A DNA stretch of 64,000 bases from Paramyrothecium sp. XJ0827. Taxonomy: Eukaryota; Ascomycota; Sordariomycetes; Hypocreales; Stachybotryaceae. The DNA is taken from the NCBI GenBank assembly GCA_020881915.1, contig JAJFPB010000002.1, positions 620,001 to 684,000 on the forward strand. The letters are read 5' to 3'. The notes beneath the pieces were generated by a model that did not search any database, had not been told where the DNA came from, and saw nothing but the letters and a program-made list of their open reading frames with translations. The position numbers were made by a program, and so were the translations under genes. Of the stretch, positions 34,566 through 46,265 are shown in pieces (position 1 is the stretch's first letter; the number at the start of each line of letters is the position of its first letter).

Positions 34566-37500
34566 TCAACCTCGTCCCACACTTCGCCGCTTCTTCCCCG
34601 TCTTGGCTCCCCGGGACTGCTCCTTCATGCTCCTCTCCAAAGCCACCTTGGCCTTGACCTTTCTCGCCAGCTTCTTGGCCTTGTCCAGCTGCTTCGCCTT
34701 GCGAAGTTTGTTCAGCTTCTTCCAAGCCTCGGCGTATATGCCCTGCCGTGCCTCTGCTGCCGTGCTCGATGCCGTCATACCCCCTGCTGCTCCCTTGTTG
34801 CTAGCCCCGACCGTTGCCAACTTCCCTTGCTGCTGCTGCTCGTCGTTGTGGGGTCCTCCGTCAGTGTCCCGGGCAAGCGTGGACGCTACCCGCAGCCGCT
34901 TCCGCCTGTGGCTTGCGCCGTCCGCTCCTGAGCTCATCTCATCTGTCACGCACCGTCGTTTCCTCTCCGCCAACGAGCAAGGTCTTGTTTCTGCTGCCTT
35001 GCTAGGAACAATGCCTTGGCCAGCCTCGCTTTCGGTTTCGGCCTTCACCTCCAAGCCTAGCTCTCTACCAAGCCCCTGGCTCTCCTTGATAAGCTGAAGG
35101 TTCGCCAAATCTGCTAGGCTGGGCGATCGCTCCGGCGTGAAGAAGCCGGCCGTGTTACTGCCATCCGACTCATCATCATTTTCGTGGCTCAGACGACCGG
35201 CCATGCTCCCAGCAGTGGAATCCACAATCCCGGCCCCATCCGTGATTTCTTCTTCTCCACGCTGCAGCACCTGCATGGCCGTTTCATTTCGTGGCTGCCG
35301 TTGGCGTATCGCGGGCCTCCTGGCATGCTCTTCCGATTCGGACGACGAGGGACTGCCTTCGTCAGTGTCGCCCGCTCCCCACATCAGCAATGCCTCTAAT
35401 CCCTTCTTCTGGTCGTGATCATGTCTGTCTGTCTTTGAACCTAGATTTTGAGATTCCTCAATGGCAAGCGCCTCGTTCTGGAAGTCGTCGTACGCCGTCT
35501 TCATCATTGTAAACATGGGTACCGGTGATCCGGCAAGGGCCGAGTACTCCATCATTAAGTTGTACCAAAAGTGCCCGTATTGCGTATCCGTCCGAATGCC
35601 GCGGCGGCGCAACTCGGCTGCCACTGCACTCGCTGACTGCTGAGCCCGGGCGTGCTCAGGTCCTTCCAAAGTAGCGTCAGACCCGACACCCGGAAGCAAT
35701 TTGCCTGCTGCAAGTCGTTCCCTGAGCTTAGCAACAGTTGGCTTGATTGCATGCTCTGATACCCCGTCCCGCATGAGGCGAGGCTTGATTTGGCGGAAGG
35801 GAACTGGTGTTCGGAGATTGGCAAGTCTGGGGGGCGGCAAGCTTTTCGTGGGTGTGGAATGTCGGTTCCTTTGAACTGTACTTTGTCGAGGGTTGACTCC
35901 TGGCGTTACGTTTTTGTTCGTGCTCTCCTCGCTCTTTGTTCGCCGGGCGGATACTTTCCTGGGCTCAACTGGTTTCACGCGGTGCTCCGTGTCATCGGCC
36001 AGTGCGTTTCGTACTGCGTGCGTTCTGTCAGTCAAATGTGTAAAATCCCAAGCGCGTGCACTTACCTGATAGCTGAGGGCCTTTTCCCTGGTCTGAGAGA
36101 GCAAGTGATTGCTTATCCTTGGACACTGCCTAAGTGCCGCGCGGATTTGGTGACTTGCTTGTGTCTTGTGGCATAGCCCAATCCCTTTTCCTGGTGGGAG
36201 CATCATCTTTTGCGTCATGCTCCCGTACAAGACTTTGTTGAATGCTCTTACTATCGACCTTTGAGGACGAGAAGGATGTACGAGAAGTGCTGTCGGACGA
36301 CTGAGCCTTGCGGGTTGCTTCTGTCAGAGTCGATGCTGGCGGCTTCGGCTTACAGGCAGCGATGGCACTTGTAGGAGACAAGTTGTCTTTCTGTGCACTG
36401 AACAGTGTCCCTACAAATCGTGCGAGCGGAATCGTAGGTGTTTTGGATCGTGCTGTAGCTTTCGCCTGAGCTTGTGTCGCTTTGAGGCTGTGGATATCCA
36501 CTTGGCGCACGCCTGCTGCTGTAGCAGGAGTGTTCAGTTCTTTAACGGAGGCATCTGTGGCGCTGAGATTTCCTGAACCAACTTTCGACACGCTTGCGAG
36601 CTGGTCTCTGCAGCGCTTTGCCGAGGATGCAGCCGACGATCCCCTGATAACTGCTTGTAAGGAAGCCTGTTTATCGTCCAGAGTTGCCTTTTGAAGGTTC
36701 TCTGATCGAAGTCCAGAGACATCTTCATCCAAGGACACCTCCGAATCGTCACTCGAAGCTTGTGTGAGATCAATTGTCAATGAGCTCTTGTCAGCGCTGC
36801 GGAAAGGGGTTGGTGATTTCGGTTCTGGTTTCACCACACGCGAACTACTTGGGGTTGACTGCTTGCGGGCGGGTGTCGTGGTTCTCTTTCTTGGTGTTGA
36901 GTTTGTTCTAACTGGCTTGATGTCCAGCATGTCAATATCGCTGTCGTCATCAAGCAAGATGAGCTGAGGCTGCTTTGCTTTATTCGGTGTGACTGGACGT
37001 CTCTCAGTCTTGACTTTTGGGCTGACATGTTGTATATCGTTCGATTTGTTGTTCTGGACGCGGCGCGGAAGCTTGCTTTTTGGCTGCACAGGCCGTTTGG
37101 GGGCCAACTTACGGACGGATTCAACAACGCAATCAGAGTCACCATCTGGTATGGTGCACTCCACGTGAGGACCCCGAGCCATTTCTCTCTTCATCTGTGG
37201 GGTGGTTTTCGGCGTACGTTGGCCGATGTGCTGCTCCTTTTGCATGGTGCCCAACTTCGAAGCCTTGGATTTATACTCATCCGTTTGTCGAGGACGCGGC
37301 ATCTTGTCCGCAATATCCAGGTCGGATGGGTCGGTCTCAGACATAACCTCAATGATCTCAGAGGGAGGCTCTGTCATGGCTCGTCCAGCTTGTTTCTGTT
37401 TCGTGTTCTTGAGGTGTGGCCTTGCAGGCGTGGTGCCTCTTCGTGACCTCGGGTCCACGTTCGTTGCATTGCTGTGGCCTTTGTTGGGCTTCGGTTTGGT

Positions 37501-37731
37501 TTGCGCAGAAAGCTTGGCTTGGGTGTCGATCTTGACCTTGGTTGGCGCCGTTGCAGCATTTTGAGGGGTTTTGGGCCGCTTCGTTGTCGATACTGTGTGA
37601 TCACAGACAGGTCGCTTCAAAGCACCACTCCCAGAACTCTTGGAACCCCCAGCATCAGACTTTGCTGTCGGGACCGAGCCTGGCTTGGTGATCCGGGCCC
37701 GGGCTAGGGCGGCGATGCTGAGTTGCGGCAT
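34566..37731 (-). CDS. Large disordered nuclear-type protein with SUMO-interacting-like motifs
   Basis: Model: exons 37731-36229, 36129-36066 and 36013-34566 (1,004 aa). The second intron (GTAAGT...GCAG, 52 nt) is well supported and forces the middle exon into the first exon's frame. That frame has a TAG at 36130-36132, so a 99-nt intron (GTACGG at 36228 to TAG) is inferred. Start chosen at MPQLSIAALARARITKP; upstream codons read like a leader. The protein is rich in Lys, Ser, Pro and Thr with many basic stretches. Three hydrophobic-acidic motifs resemble SUMO-interacting sites: IIEVMSETD, LILLDDDSDIDML and LTIDLTQASSDDSE. The only folded-looking part is RGIRTDTQYGHFWYNLMMEYSAL; the C-terminus is a basic coiled coil (WKKLNKLRKAKQLDKAKKLARK). 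I do not recognise the family. A chromatin or SUMO-pathway role is inference. Confidence 0.65.
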
Positions 37732-38429
37732 GCTGAGCACGGCTTGAACAACGCCGCCAGGGAACGAAGAGTGACTCTTGGAGGAAGAAGAATATCGAAG
37801 ATGCAGTGACGATAACGTGAAAGTTGTAGGTCTTGACTGAATGACAAGGGGGATGAGTGCGGATGAGGCAGGGCACTGGGTGTTGGCGAAGCTGAACCGT
37901 CTTGAGAGAATGATGAAGATTCTGAAAGCAGGGTCAGACGAAAACAAGTTTGAGGTGAGGAGTTGATGTGGCAACGTGCGTTTGCGGAGGGGAGCAGGTT
38001 GCTGGGCTTCCAACCTCGCAGCTGGCAAGAACTGGCAGGAGCGTGCCTGCCCTGCTCAGCCTCACCTCACCTCACCTCACCTCACCTCACCTCACCTCAC
38101 CTGATATTCCTCCAGTGGCACATCACTGAGGCATCATAAGTACTTGGATATGGATACTAGTGATGAGAAGAATCTATAAACACTTCACGTTCGGCGTCGT
38201 TTTACTCCGTGGGGCATGGAAACATTGCATCAGCACACTAGGAAACAAGACAAGGATTGCGGAGGAATGGAGAGGCCCTCCGTTCACTCACGATGGTGCT
38301 CGTGCATTTAATCTATGCCGTCACATCTATGGTATCATTACAGATCATCATGGTCCGCACGTTTTGGAGTCTCCGCCTCTGTGCTTCTTCCTTTTCATCT
38401 TTTGTACGTCATCCTCTGCCGCATGCCCT
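37732..38429. other. Intergenic with microsatellite
   Basis: Separates the start of the disordered-protein gene from the CCT2 stop. Apart from the CTCAC tract nothing is recognised. A reading frame continues upstream of the chosen start to 38028, probably by chance. Confidence 0.45.
38061..38102 (+). repeat. CTCAC pentanucleotide microsatellite
   Basis: Eight uninterrupted CTCAC units followed by CT. It lies about 330 bp upstream of the start of the disordered-protein gene (which reads it as GTGAG) and near the 3' end of CCT2. Confidence 0.9.
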
Positions 38430-40236
38430 TTACATCCTCTCTCGCCTCCTTGGGGCCGCCCGGATGATGTCGTCTACTCTCAGGAGGAGCTGCAAAGCCA
38501 GCGTTAGCAACAGGTCCACAAGTTCTCAAGAGTCAATGCTATTTCTTCTTACCTCTGCTGCCTCGCTGGCAGAAGACACGACCGCCTTCTTCAGCTTGTA
38601 GCTCTCGATAACACCCAGGTCTCGCATGTCGGTGATGTCACCGCCGGGCTTCATCAGGTCCAGGCCCCACGTCGTCAGTCCCTTGTAGATGGCGTTGCGC
38701 AGTCGTGCCACGAGGTCACCAGAGTCCAGACCAGCATTATCAGCAAGGATGGTGGGAAGCTGGCTCAGGGCCGTGGCGAAGGCGGACACGGCCAGCTGGC
38801 GCTTGCCCTCGACACGGGTCGCCGCGCCTTCGACGGCCTTAGCCATGAGCATCTCAGCACATCCGCCTCCCAAGGTTGTTCGGGGCTCCAAGACTGTCTG
38901 CGATAGCACGGCAAGCGCGTCGTGCAAGCTGCGCTCCGCCTCGTCGAGGAGCTGCTCGGTTGCGCCGCGGAGCACGATGGTACAGGCCTCGCCGGCGCCC
39001 ACGCCAGAGAACTTGATCAGGGTATCCTCGCCGATGATGACCTCCTCAATCAGGTCGCAACGGCCGAGCTTCACCTGGTCAGGGTGCTCAAAGGTGGATG
39101 CGATCTCACCGCCTGTTACCAGGGCCAGTCGCTCAATGCCATCAAAGTCGGCGTGCTCGATGGACATGATACCGGCATCAGTGAAAAGCTGCTCCGGCCA
39201 GTTGTAGATGAGCTGTCGGTTGATGAAGCAGTTGATGCCGTGGGCCTTGATCTGGTCGACCTTGGCCTTCATCTTCTCCCTCTCGGCCTTCTCGAGGTCG
39301 GCGAGCTTGCTGGTAGAGCTGACCTTGAGGCGGGCGCCAAAGATCTTGACCTTGTCGGTGTCCATCGAGGTGTTGGCGACCAAGATCTTGGCGTTCTCTA
39401 GCCTCTTGGGTTGGTTCACGCCGATCTTCTTGTCGAGAATGAACCCTTCGTCGAGGTACGAGTCGCTGAGCTTGCCGCCGGCCTTCTTGATGATCTGAAT
39501 GTGGCTGAGATCCGACGAGGTCTTCAAACGGAGGACGGCGTCGCAGGCTAGCTCAGCGAACTGCTCGCGGTCCTGCGCCAGGACCTTGGAGCTGAGGGTT
39601 GTGCGGGCGATGGCTACGAGATCCTTGCGGAAGGCCTCGGGGTTCTTGCTGTGGTCCACGGCAGACTCCTCCAGGGCCTTGAGGGCGGCCTGGCTCGCTA
39701 TCCGGTAGCCTTCGATGATGGTCTGTGGGTGGATCTTCTTGTCGACAAGCTTCTCAGCCTCCCTCAGCAGTTCTGCTGCCAGGACCGCTACCGATGTGGT
39801 GCCGTCACCGACCTCATCGTCCTGGACCTTGGAAATGTTGACCAGGACCTTGGCGGCAGCGTTGTCGAGGGCGATAGACTTCAGGATCGTCGCACCGTCA
39901 TTGGTTACCATGATTTCGCCGGTCGAGCTGACGTTGTAAAGTTAGGCCAGGGTTGGTTGGACAGGCTTCCACGGCCTGCACGGAACGAAGCAACAGCGGA
40001 ACTTACGCGGACTGCAGGATCTTGTCCATTCCCTTGGGGCCAAGGGTGCTCTTGACCAAGTCTCCGACGGCGATGGCGCCGACGAAGGCCGCGAGACGGG
40101 CATTCTCACCCTTCTCCTCGGTGGTGCCCTCCTCAAAGATTTGAGTCGGTAGGAAAGACTACAGGGGGCGGGTTAGCAAGCAACAGAAGCTTCGGTGAGA
40201 CAGAAGGGCTTTCCGGTTGTCTCGAAGACGTACCAT
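38430..40236 (-). CDS. cct2: T-complex chaperonin CCT subunit beta
   Basis: Four exons: 40236-40234, 40158-40007, 39927-38553, 38489-38430 (529 aa, the normal size). The first exon is only the ATG, followed at once by a GTACGT donor; then [25 protein letters not shown], the standard CCT2 start. Group II chaperonin motifs are present: [21 protein letters not shown], the ATP motif DEVGDGTTS and GGGCAEML. The short last exon gives [19 protein letters not shown], the usual CCT2 tail, which confirms the last intron. CCT2 is one of eight subunits of the cytosolic ring that folds actin, tubulin and WD proteins using ATP. It shares a promoter with eIF3b, which lies head-to-head. Confidence 0.95.
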
Positions 40237-40756
40237 GACGAAGGTAGTGACCCGTCAAAACTGGCGTTGGATGCAATATGGCCTCAAAGCACGGGAATCC
40301 AGGACCAGGAAGCTCAAAGATGGCAGATGTCGGCTCACTGTGATTTTTGCCTAGAGCTGGCCTCGCAACACCAAAAAAGTACCAACGCCATGGCCTGCTA
40401 TCTCCAAACCCCCACCAAGGGATCTCTGCCGGCCCACGTGACTTGCCCCGCGGCCGGGAAATTCTCGGTCAAGGAAGATTGCTTCTCCGTCGCACACTTT
40501 GCAGATAATCGAGAACACCAAATTTGTGCGGTTTCGAGCATCACCACCGGTCCGCCTCCAGCCCCCACGTCTCTCCTCCCCAGTCCACGTGCCCGGCGGT
40601 GTAGAGCGTTGTTCCCGAGTCTGAAAGGTTTTTTTCGCTCGGACCAAACTCCCTCGCAGATTTTCACCACACCGAAACCTTCAGCGACGAATATTCAACC
40701 ACACATCTAGAGCGGGGCATTTTTGCACCCCTCCCACCGACCAAAAACCGCCCATC
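40237..40756. promoter_or_regulatory. Divergent promoter of cct2 and eIF3b
   Basis: 520 bp between two start codons pointing away from each other. It contains two CACGTG E-boxes (40435-40440 and 40586-40591) and a T run near 40627. That it drives both genes is inferred from layout; no TATA box is obvious. Confidence 0.6.
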
Positions 40757-43159
40757 ATGGCGCCCTCTTTCGATCATCTTCGAGAGGCTGACCTCGACGA
40801 TGAGGAGTTCAACGAGGATGAGATCGATATTTCCGACCTGCGCGAGAAGTTCGAGGTTCAGCTGGAGCAGGGTTACGACTCTTTCGTCGTTATCGATGGC
40901 CTCCCCGAGGTCACCGAGGAGCAGAAGCCCAAGCTGGTCAAGTTCTTGTTGAAGAAGCTGAACACTGTTGGCAAGACCCGGGAGGATCTCGTCCACATGC
41001 CCATGGGCGACGATGGCAAGTCCATGCGGTAAGCGAACCCCGTTCTGTCGCGCTCGAAATGGCTGTGTCCGAAAATAATGTCTGACCGATTTTTTCCCCG
41101 CCTCTTACAGATTTGCGTTTGTCGAGTTTTCGTCCCCTGCCGAGGCCGCTGCTGCCACCCGTCAACTCGACCTGGTTCCCCTCGACAAGAAGCACACTCT
41201 CCGCGTCAACAAGGTCACCGATATTGAGCGCTACGGCCGAGAGGGCCGCGTCGACGAAACCTACAGGGCTCCCCACATCGACGAGTTCACCGAGAAGGAG
41301 CACCTGCGATGGTTCCTCAAGGATCCCGCCGGTCGCGGACGCGACCAGTTCGTCATGTTCCGTGGCGACACCGTTGGCGTCTTCTGGAACAACGAGAGGG
41401 ATCAGCCTGAGAACATCATCGAACGTCCTCACTGGACCGAGACCTTTGTGCAGTGGTCGCCGCTCGGTACCTACCTTACCTCGGTCCACGCACAAGGTGT
41501 TCAGCTTTGGGGTGGCCCTTCATGGACGAGACAGGCTCGTTTCGCCCATCCCTTTGTCAACCTGGTTGCCTTCTCTCCCAACGAGAAGTACCTGGTGACC
41601 TGGTCTAACAGGCCGATCTCCATCCCTGACGAGGGTCACCCGGCCCTGTCCATCGACGACGATGGCAAGAACTACGTTATTTGGGACATTGCCACCGGCA
41701 CCCCTCTGCGATCATTCGCCAACCTCGACATGCCCAAGCCTGAGGAGGGCAAGCCTCCCCCTAAGCTCCAGTGGCCCGCCTTCAAGTGGTCCGCGGACGA
41801 CAAGTACGTTGCTCGTTTGTCGCAGGGCTCCTCCATCTCGGTCTACGAGCTCCCCCGCATGAACCTCTTGGACAAGACGTCCATCAAGATCGAGGGAGTC
41901 ATGGACTTTGACTGGGCTCCCGCGACTGCTTCGCGTGAAGGTATCAAGTCATATGAGCAACTCTTCTGCTACTGGACTCCGGAAATTGGCAGCAACCCCG
42001 CCAAGGTCGGCCTGATGAGCATCCCCTCCAAGGAGGTCATTCGATCTCTCAACCTTTTCAGTGTCAGCGACGCCAAGCTGCACTGGCAGTCAGACGCGGC
42101 TTACCTGTGTGTCAAGGTAGACCGTCACTCAAAATCCAAGAAGTCGCAGGCCACGACGCTGGAGATTTTCCGAGTCAAGGAGAAGGGCGTACCGGTCGAG
42201 GTCGTCGACACGATCAAGGATACGGTCATCAACTTCGCATGGGAGCCCAAGGGCGACCGCTTCGCCATCATCACAACTACCGAGCCTGTTGGCGCCACGG
42301 CCGTGCCACCCAAGACAGCCGTCTCGTTCTTCTGCCCCGAGAAGGCCAAGGGCGCCTATGCCGGTAACTTCAAGCACCTGCGCACGCTCGACAAGAAGAA
42401 CAGCAATGCCATCTACTGGTCGCCCCGAGGACGATTTGTGGTCATCGCCACGATCCACAACCAGCAGAGCTCGGACCTCGACTTCTTCGACCTCGACTTT
42501 GAGGGCGAGAAGCCCGAGTCGGACAAGGACCTCACCGCCAACCTGCAGCTGATGAACACGGCGGACCACTACGGTGTGACGGATGTTGAGTGGGACCCCT
42601 CAGGCCGATATGTGGCCACCTGGGCATCTGCCTGGAAGCATTCGGTAAGTTGACTCTACAGATGTGGACATCTACACGACAGATTCCGCAAGAAAAGAGC
42701 ACACAGCTAACATGCGATTTACAGATGGAAAACGGATACCATGTCTACGACTTCAAGGGTGAGGCCCTCCGCGAAGAGCCCGTCGAGAAGTTTAAGCAGT
42801 TCCTCTGGCGACCGCGCCCCCCCACGCTGCTCACCAAGGAGGAGCAGAAGCAGATCCGCAAGAACCTGCGCGAGTACAGCCGTGTGTTCGAGCAAGAAGA
42901 TGCGGACCGTGGCGCTTCGGCTGACCTGGCGGTCGTCGAGGCCCGCCGCGGCATGCTGCAGGAGTGGCTCGCATGGCGGGAGGACATCGAGGCCGAGATC
43001 ACCGAGGAGCGGACGGCACTTGGCCTGCCGCTGGACATTGCGGCCGCGCTGCTAGAGAAGAAGACGAAGGAGTTGGAGGTGTCGAACGTGGACGAGGAGC
43101 GGGTGATTGAGGAGATTGTGGAGGAGGTGCTGGAGGAGAGCGAGGAGATCGTGGCGTAA
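40757..43159 (+). CDS. prt1: Translation initiation factor eIF3 subunit b (Prt1)
   Basis: Three exons: 40757-41028, 41111-42644, 42725-43159 (746 aa). After an acidic start comes an RRM (about residues 40-125) with [11 protein letters not shown] and, across the first splice, [15 protein letters not shown]. The large beta-propeller follows ([88 protein letters not shown]). The C-terminal helices ([34 protein letters not shown]) bind other eIF3 subunits. It is a core scaffold of eIF3 on the 40S ribosome in start-codon selection. Length and motifs match fungal Prt1 fully; start context is ATCATGGCG. Confidence 0.96.
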
Positions 43160-46046
43160 GACGACGGTTCAAGACGTGGATGCGGCGTAAGGGCTACTCT
43201 TGTTCTCTCTGGGCTATTTTCTTGCATCGCGGCAGGGAGTGAGATTGCTTGTACATTGGGAGGAAAAAAACGACTGCGCACACCATTTTGGGCCTGGTGG
43301 GCGAAGAGGGGGTGAAAGACTGGTTAATGATTTCCATGAGGTTTGGCCGCATAACTCGCAAATAGAGAAAGACAAACCGTTTATATCGTTCTACAATCGT
43401 CCCAAATTAAGATGAAAACGGGCGTCGGGCCTGCATGGCAGCTCTACACCTTGTTCGAAGGTAGGTTTTGGAGAGCATCATGGAAGGTTCGTGCACTGGC
43501 ACAAGTCTTGGGGTGCCTTGGTACGTTGTTTTCACCGGTCTAAACTCAAATTTTCTCCCAGTCATCGCCTTCATCCGCTGCCGAGATCGGTAGTAGATGA
43601 TGTTTCGTGGCCGTATCGACGCGATGGACGTTTATTCAGCCGAGATTGCGTCAGACGTATTAGCATTTCACGAATAAGAGCACAACCTTCTACCTGCGCG
43701 TCTGGATAACCCAGGTAGGACCCATGCCAGGCTACAGTCCCTAAGTTACAAAAGGACAGCTAATTCATTTTCCTCTTCCATTAGTGCGCAGGCGTATGAC
43801 TTCTTTCCACCGAAGCCTGCCGGGTCACCCGGTGCGCCTCGGCTACCCTATAGCAGTGCTCACAGCCAGACATCATGATGTGACGGCATGTCGGCAGTTT
43901 GCATAAAGAATGCAGGTTGCGGGGAACTTCAGCCGAGAGACGCCATGCGCGGGATAAAGCGACGCTCTCTCAGAAATTCCTGTCCCTTGTTATGCGTGTC
44001 TCGGAGTGTGTTGATCCACAGCACCTTGGATTAGCGACGGGCATGGATGTGTAAGTCAATTTATCACAACCAGGAAACCATTATATTGCGGACGTCCACC
44101 AACGTCGGCAGTGACGTATTCACCTCCTCGGCATCATGCGTTCGCACAAAGAGAGCGGAGAGCTCGGAAGGATCAAATGTGCTTCCTGCGCCAACACTGT
44201 ATTTTACCAAAGTGCAATATTTTTTTCGGCTGACGTTTTTTGTGTGCGCTTGTCTCGCATCCTGCGTGTCTATCCTACCCAGGAAAAGGGAGTGGATAGT
44301 TGGGGGTTGTCGTCCCTAATGACGAAGCATGTAACCGGACACTGTCCTGCATACGCCGAGGACGGGGCCAGGCGAGGTGTGGGAACCACAGAGGACACTG
44401 TGATGGGCCCTTCTCCTGTTCTTGGTGCTCGACGGGCAGGGTGAGGGTGAGACGTGGGCGTCCAGTCACAGCCACCCGCACCCCCTTCCCCCTTGGACCT
44501 TTGTTTCAAGCAAACCTTACCTGGTCGCACGGGCTGAAGTTTTGAAGTACCCGACTCGAGGAAACCTGAGGTGCAGTACCCGAGTGCAAAGGAAGGGTGG
44601 AAAGCGGGAGACGAAGAGATAATCTTATGTATCCCTTGTGGGCTCTGTTGTGTAATTGACGGGAAACCTCTGTATGGGGCGGTTGACTTACATAGAAGAG
44701 GGATGTGGCCGGATTTTCCAAGGATTTGACAGCACAGGCAGCGCGCATCAAAGCCAGGGTCGCAGTGGTTGCGACGCACATTTCCTTAGCAGCTACTCTG
44801 TACTCTGCTGCCAGAACGGCCAAAACAACCAGGGCAGAAAAACGAGCTTTGGCTTCGCTGTGCTGTTGTTTCCCCTCTGTTCCGCGGGTTTCCACCGGCT
44901 ATTCATAGCCTATCTGCACGCAAGTCAGAGTTGACGCCGAATCCTCCCAGCGCAGCGGTAGCAGGGACAGAGCTAATGCCGAAGCTAGCACAGGCACCGC
45001 GGAGTTTAAAAAGAAAAAAAAAAAACACCGGTAGTTTGGAAATCACGGCACCTTGCTCGTCGTCCTGCCTGGGACATCGTATTATCTGTGAGCCAGTGAT
45101 ATTTATTTACGGTGGATATGGCATGATGCGACATACAAAGAGGATACCCCCAGAAAAGGCAGACGCCAAAGACGGCACAACCCGCCCTAGGATGGACCGC
45201 AGCCCCCCAAAGGGACGATACCTGTGCTATGGCTGCGCATCGCCCCCGTCTGAAAGTCTCCCCTTTTTTTTCACTCGTTGCTGCAACCATTTGGGGCTGC
45301 TCAGTGTGGGTGTAGGTGTGGGGGGAGTGTGGGTAAGAAAGTAGGGTTGACGCTGGCTGGGCTTTTTGCTGGCGATTTCTCCGTACCATGCCTTGGGACG
45401 CGTATCTATTTGGAGGGTGGTATGATTGACTGACTGATCGAGGGACTGACTGATTGGCAAGTTGGTGCTGGAGAAACTCGCGCTGATGCTGACGGCTAAG
45501 GTACCCCGAAGCTTACCTGACAGCAGAGCATGTACTCTCCAAGTACCCGGACCTCACGTTATGGGGGCCAACACCATCCTCAAGGCCCTGACCTGGCCTC
45601 TGCTAGTGACTTGAAGGAGACCAGAAACCTCCCCGGTGGCCGGTGGGGCCCCGTTACCGTCCCCTTCTCCTCCTCCTCCCCTCTCTGCTAAGGTCCTTCG
45701 TAACTGATTTACAGGGCAAAGCGCAGGCACATGTTCGTTGGTGCTGCTACTGCTGCTGCTCCTCCTCGTCGAACCCCCCCCAAAACTCCCCATCCTTCCA
45801 CCCTCTCCTCCCCCCCCAGCCATCCCTCCGAATTTCTTGATTCCTTTTTTTCCACAGTTATCCTCTCCCATCAATCATCCGTCTATTCTTTTGGTCAGCG
45901 ACCCCCGTCATCAACGAAGCTTTGGCGACATTTGCTTTCTTTTTACCTTTTGGTCGGCGGCTTCCTTTCCCGAAACTATAGATTATCGTTAGCAAGCGTC
46001 TTTTTGATTTGGGGCGCGCATCTTCGTCTCGCGCTTGAGCCTTCGA
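43160..46046. other. Long gene-free stretch upstream of ire1
   Basis: About 2.9 kb with short ORFs only. A CT- and C-rich tract (about 45655-45840) comes just before the IRE1 leader and probably marks its promoter. No tRNA or repeat family recognised. Confidence 0.5.
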
Positions 46047-46091
46047 ATGGCCGCCATCGGCTCTCCACAGCTATCGAACCCGCAGTACTAG
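46047..46091 (+). promoter_or_regulatory. Upstream ORF in the probable ire1 leader
   Basis: ATG at 46047 in a reasonable context (CGAATGG) opens a 14-codon frame (MAAIGSPQLSNPQY) closed by TAG at 46089-46091, 174 bp before the IRE1 start. Its presence in the mRNA is assumed, not shown. Confidence 0.45.
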
Positions 46092-46214
46092 AAAGCCTCC
46101 CCTCCCATCTCGATTTCGTCCTCCTTGGCTCCCCCTCGATCCGAAGGGTTGCTGGCCTGCGCAGTCTGAACCACGACATTGCCTGAATCGTTGTGGTTGT
46201 CGGTGCCCGCCTCC

Positions 46215-46220
46215 ATGTAA
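46215..46220 (+). promoter_or_regulatory. Start-stop element (ATGTAA) in the probable ire1 leader
   Basis: ATG followed at once by TAA, 45 bp before the IRE1 ATG. Such minimal upstream ORFs stall ribosomes in some mRNAs. Here the function is inferred from position only. Confidence 0.4.
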
Positions 46221-46265
46221 TCCGCCCGTCTCACGGAGCCCCTTTGCAACAAGCGCTCCACCACT

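Noticed and set aside
37732..38028. Upstream start MPAARLEAQQPAPLRKR for the disordered protein
   Set aside because: Upstream residues read like translated leader; the later MPQLSIAALARARITKP fits a protein start better. Not excluded.
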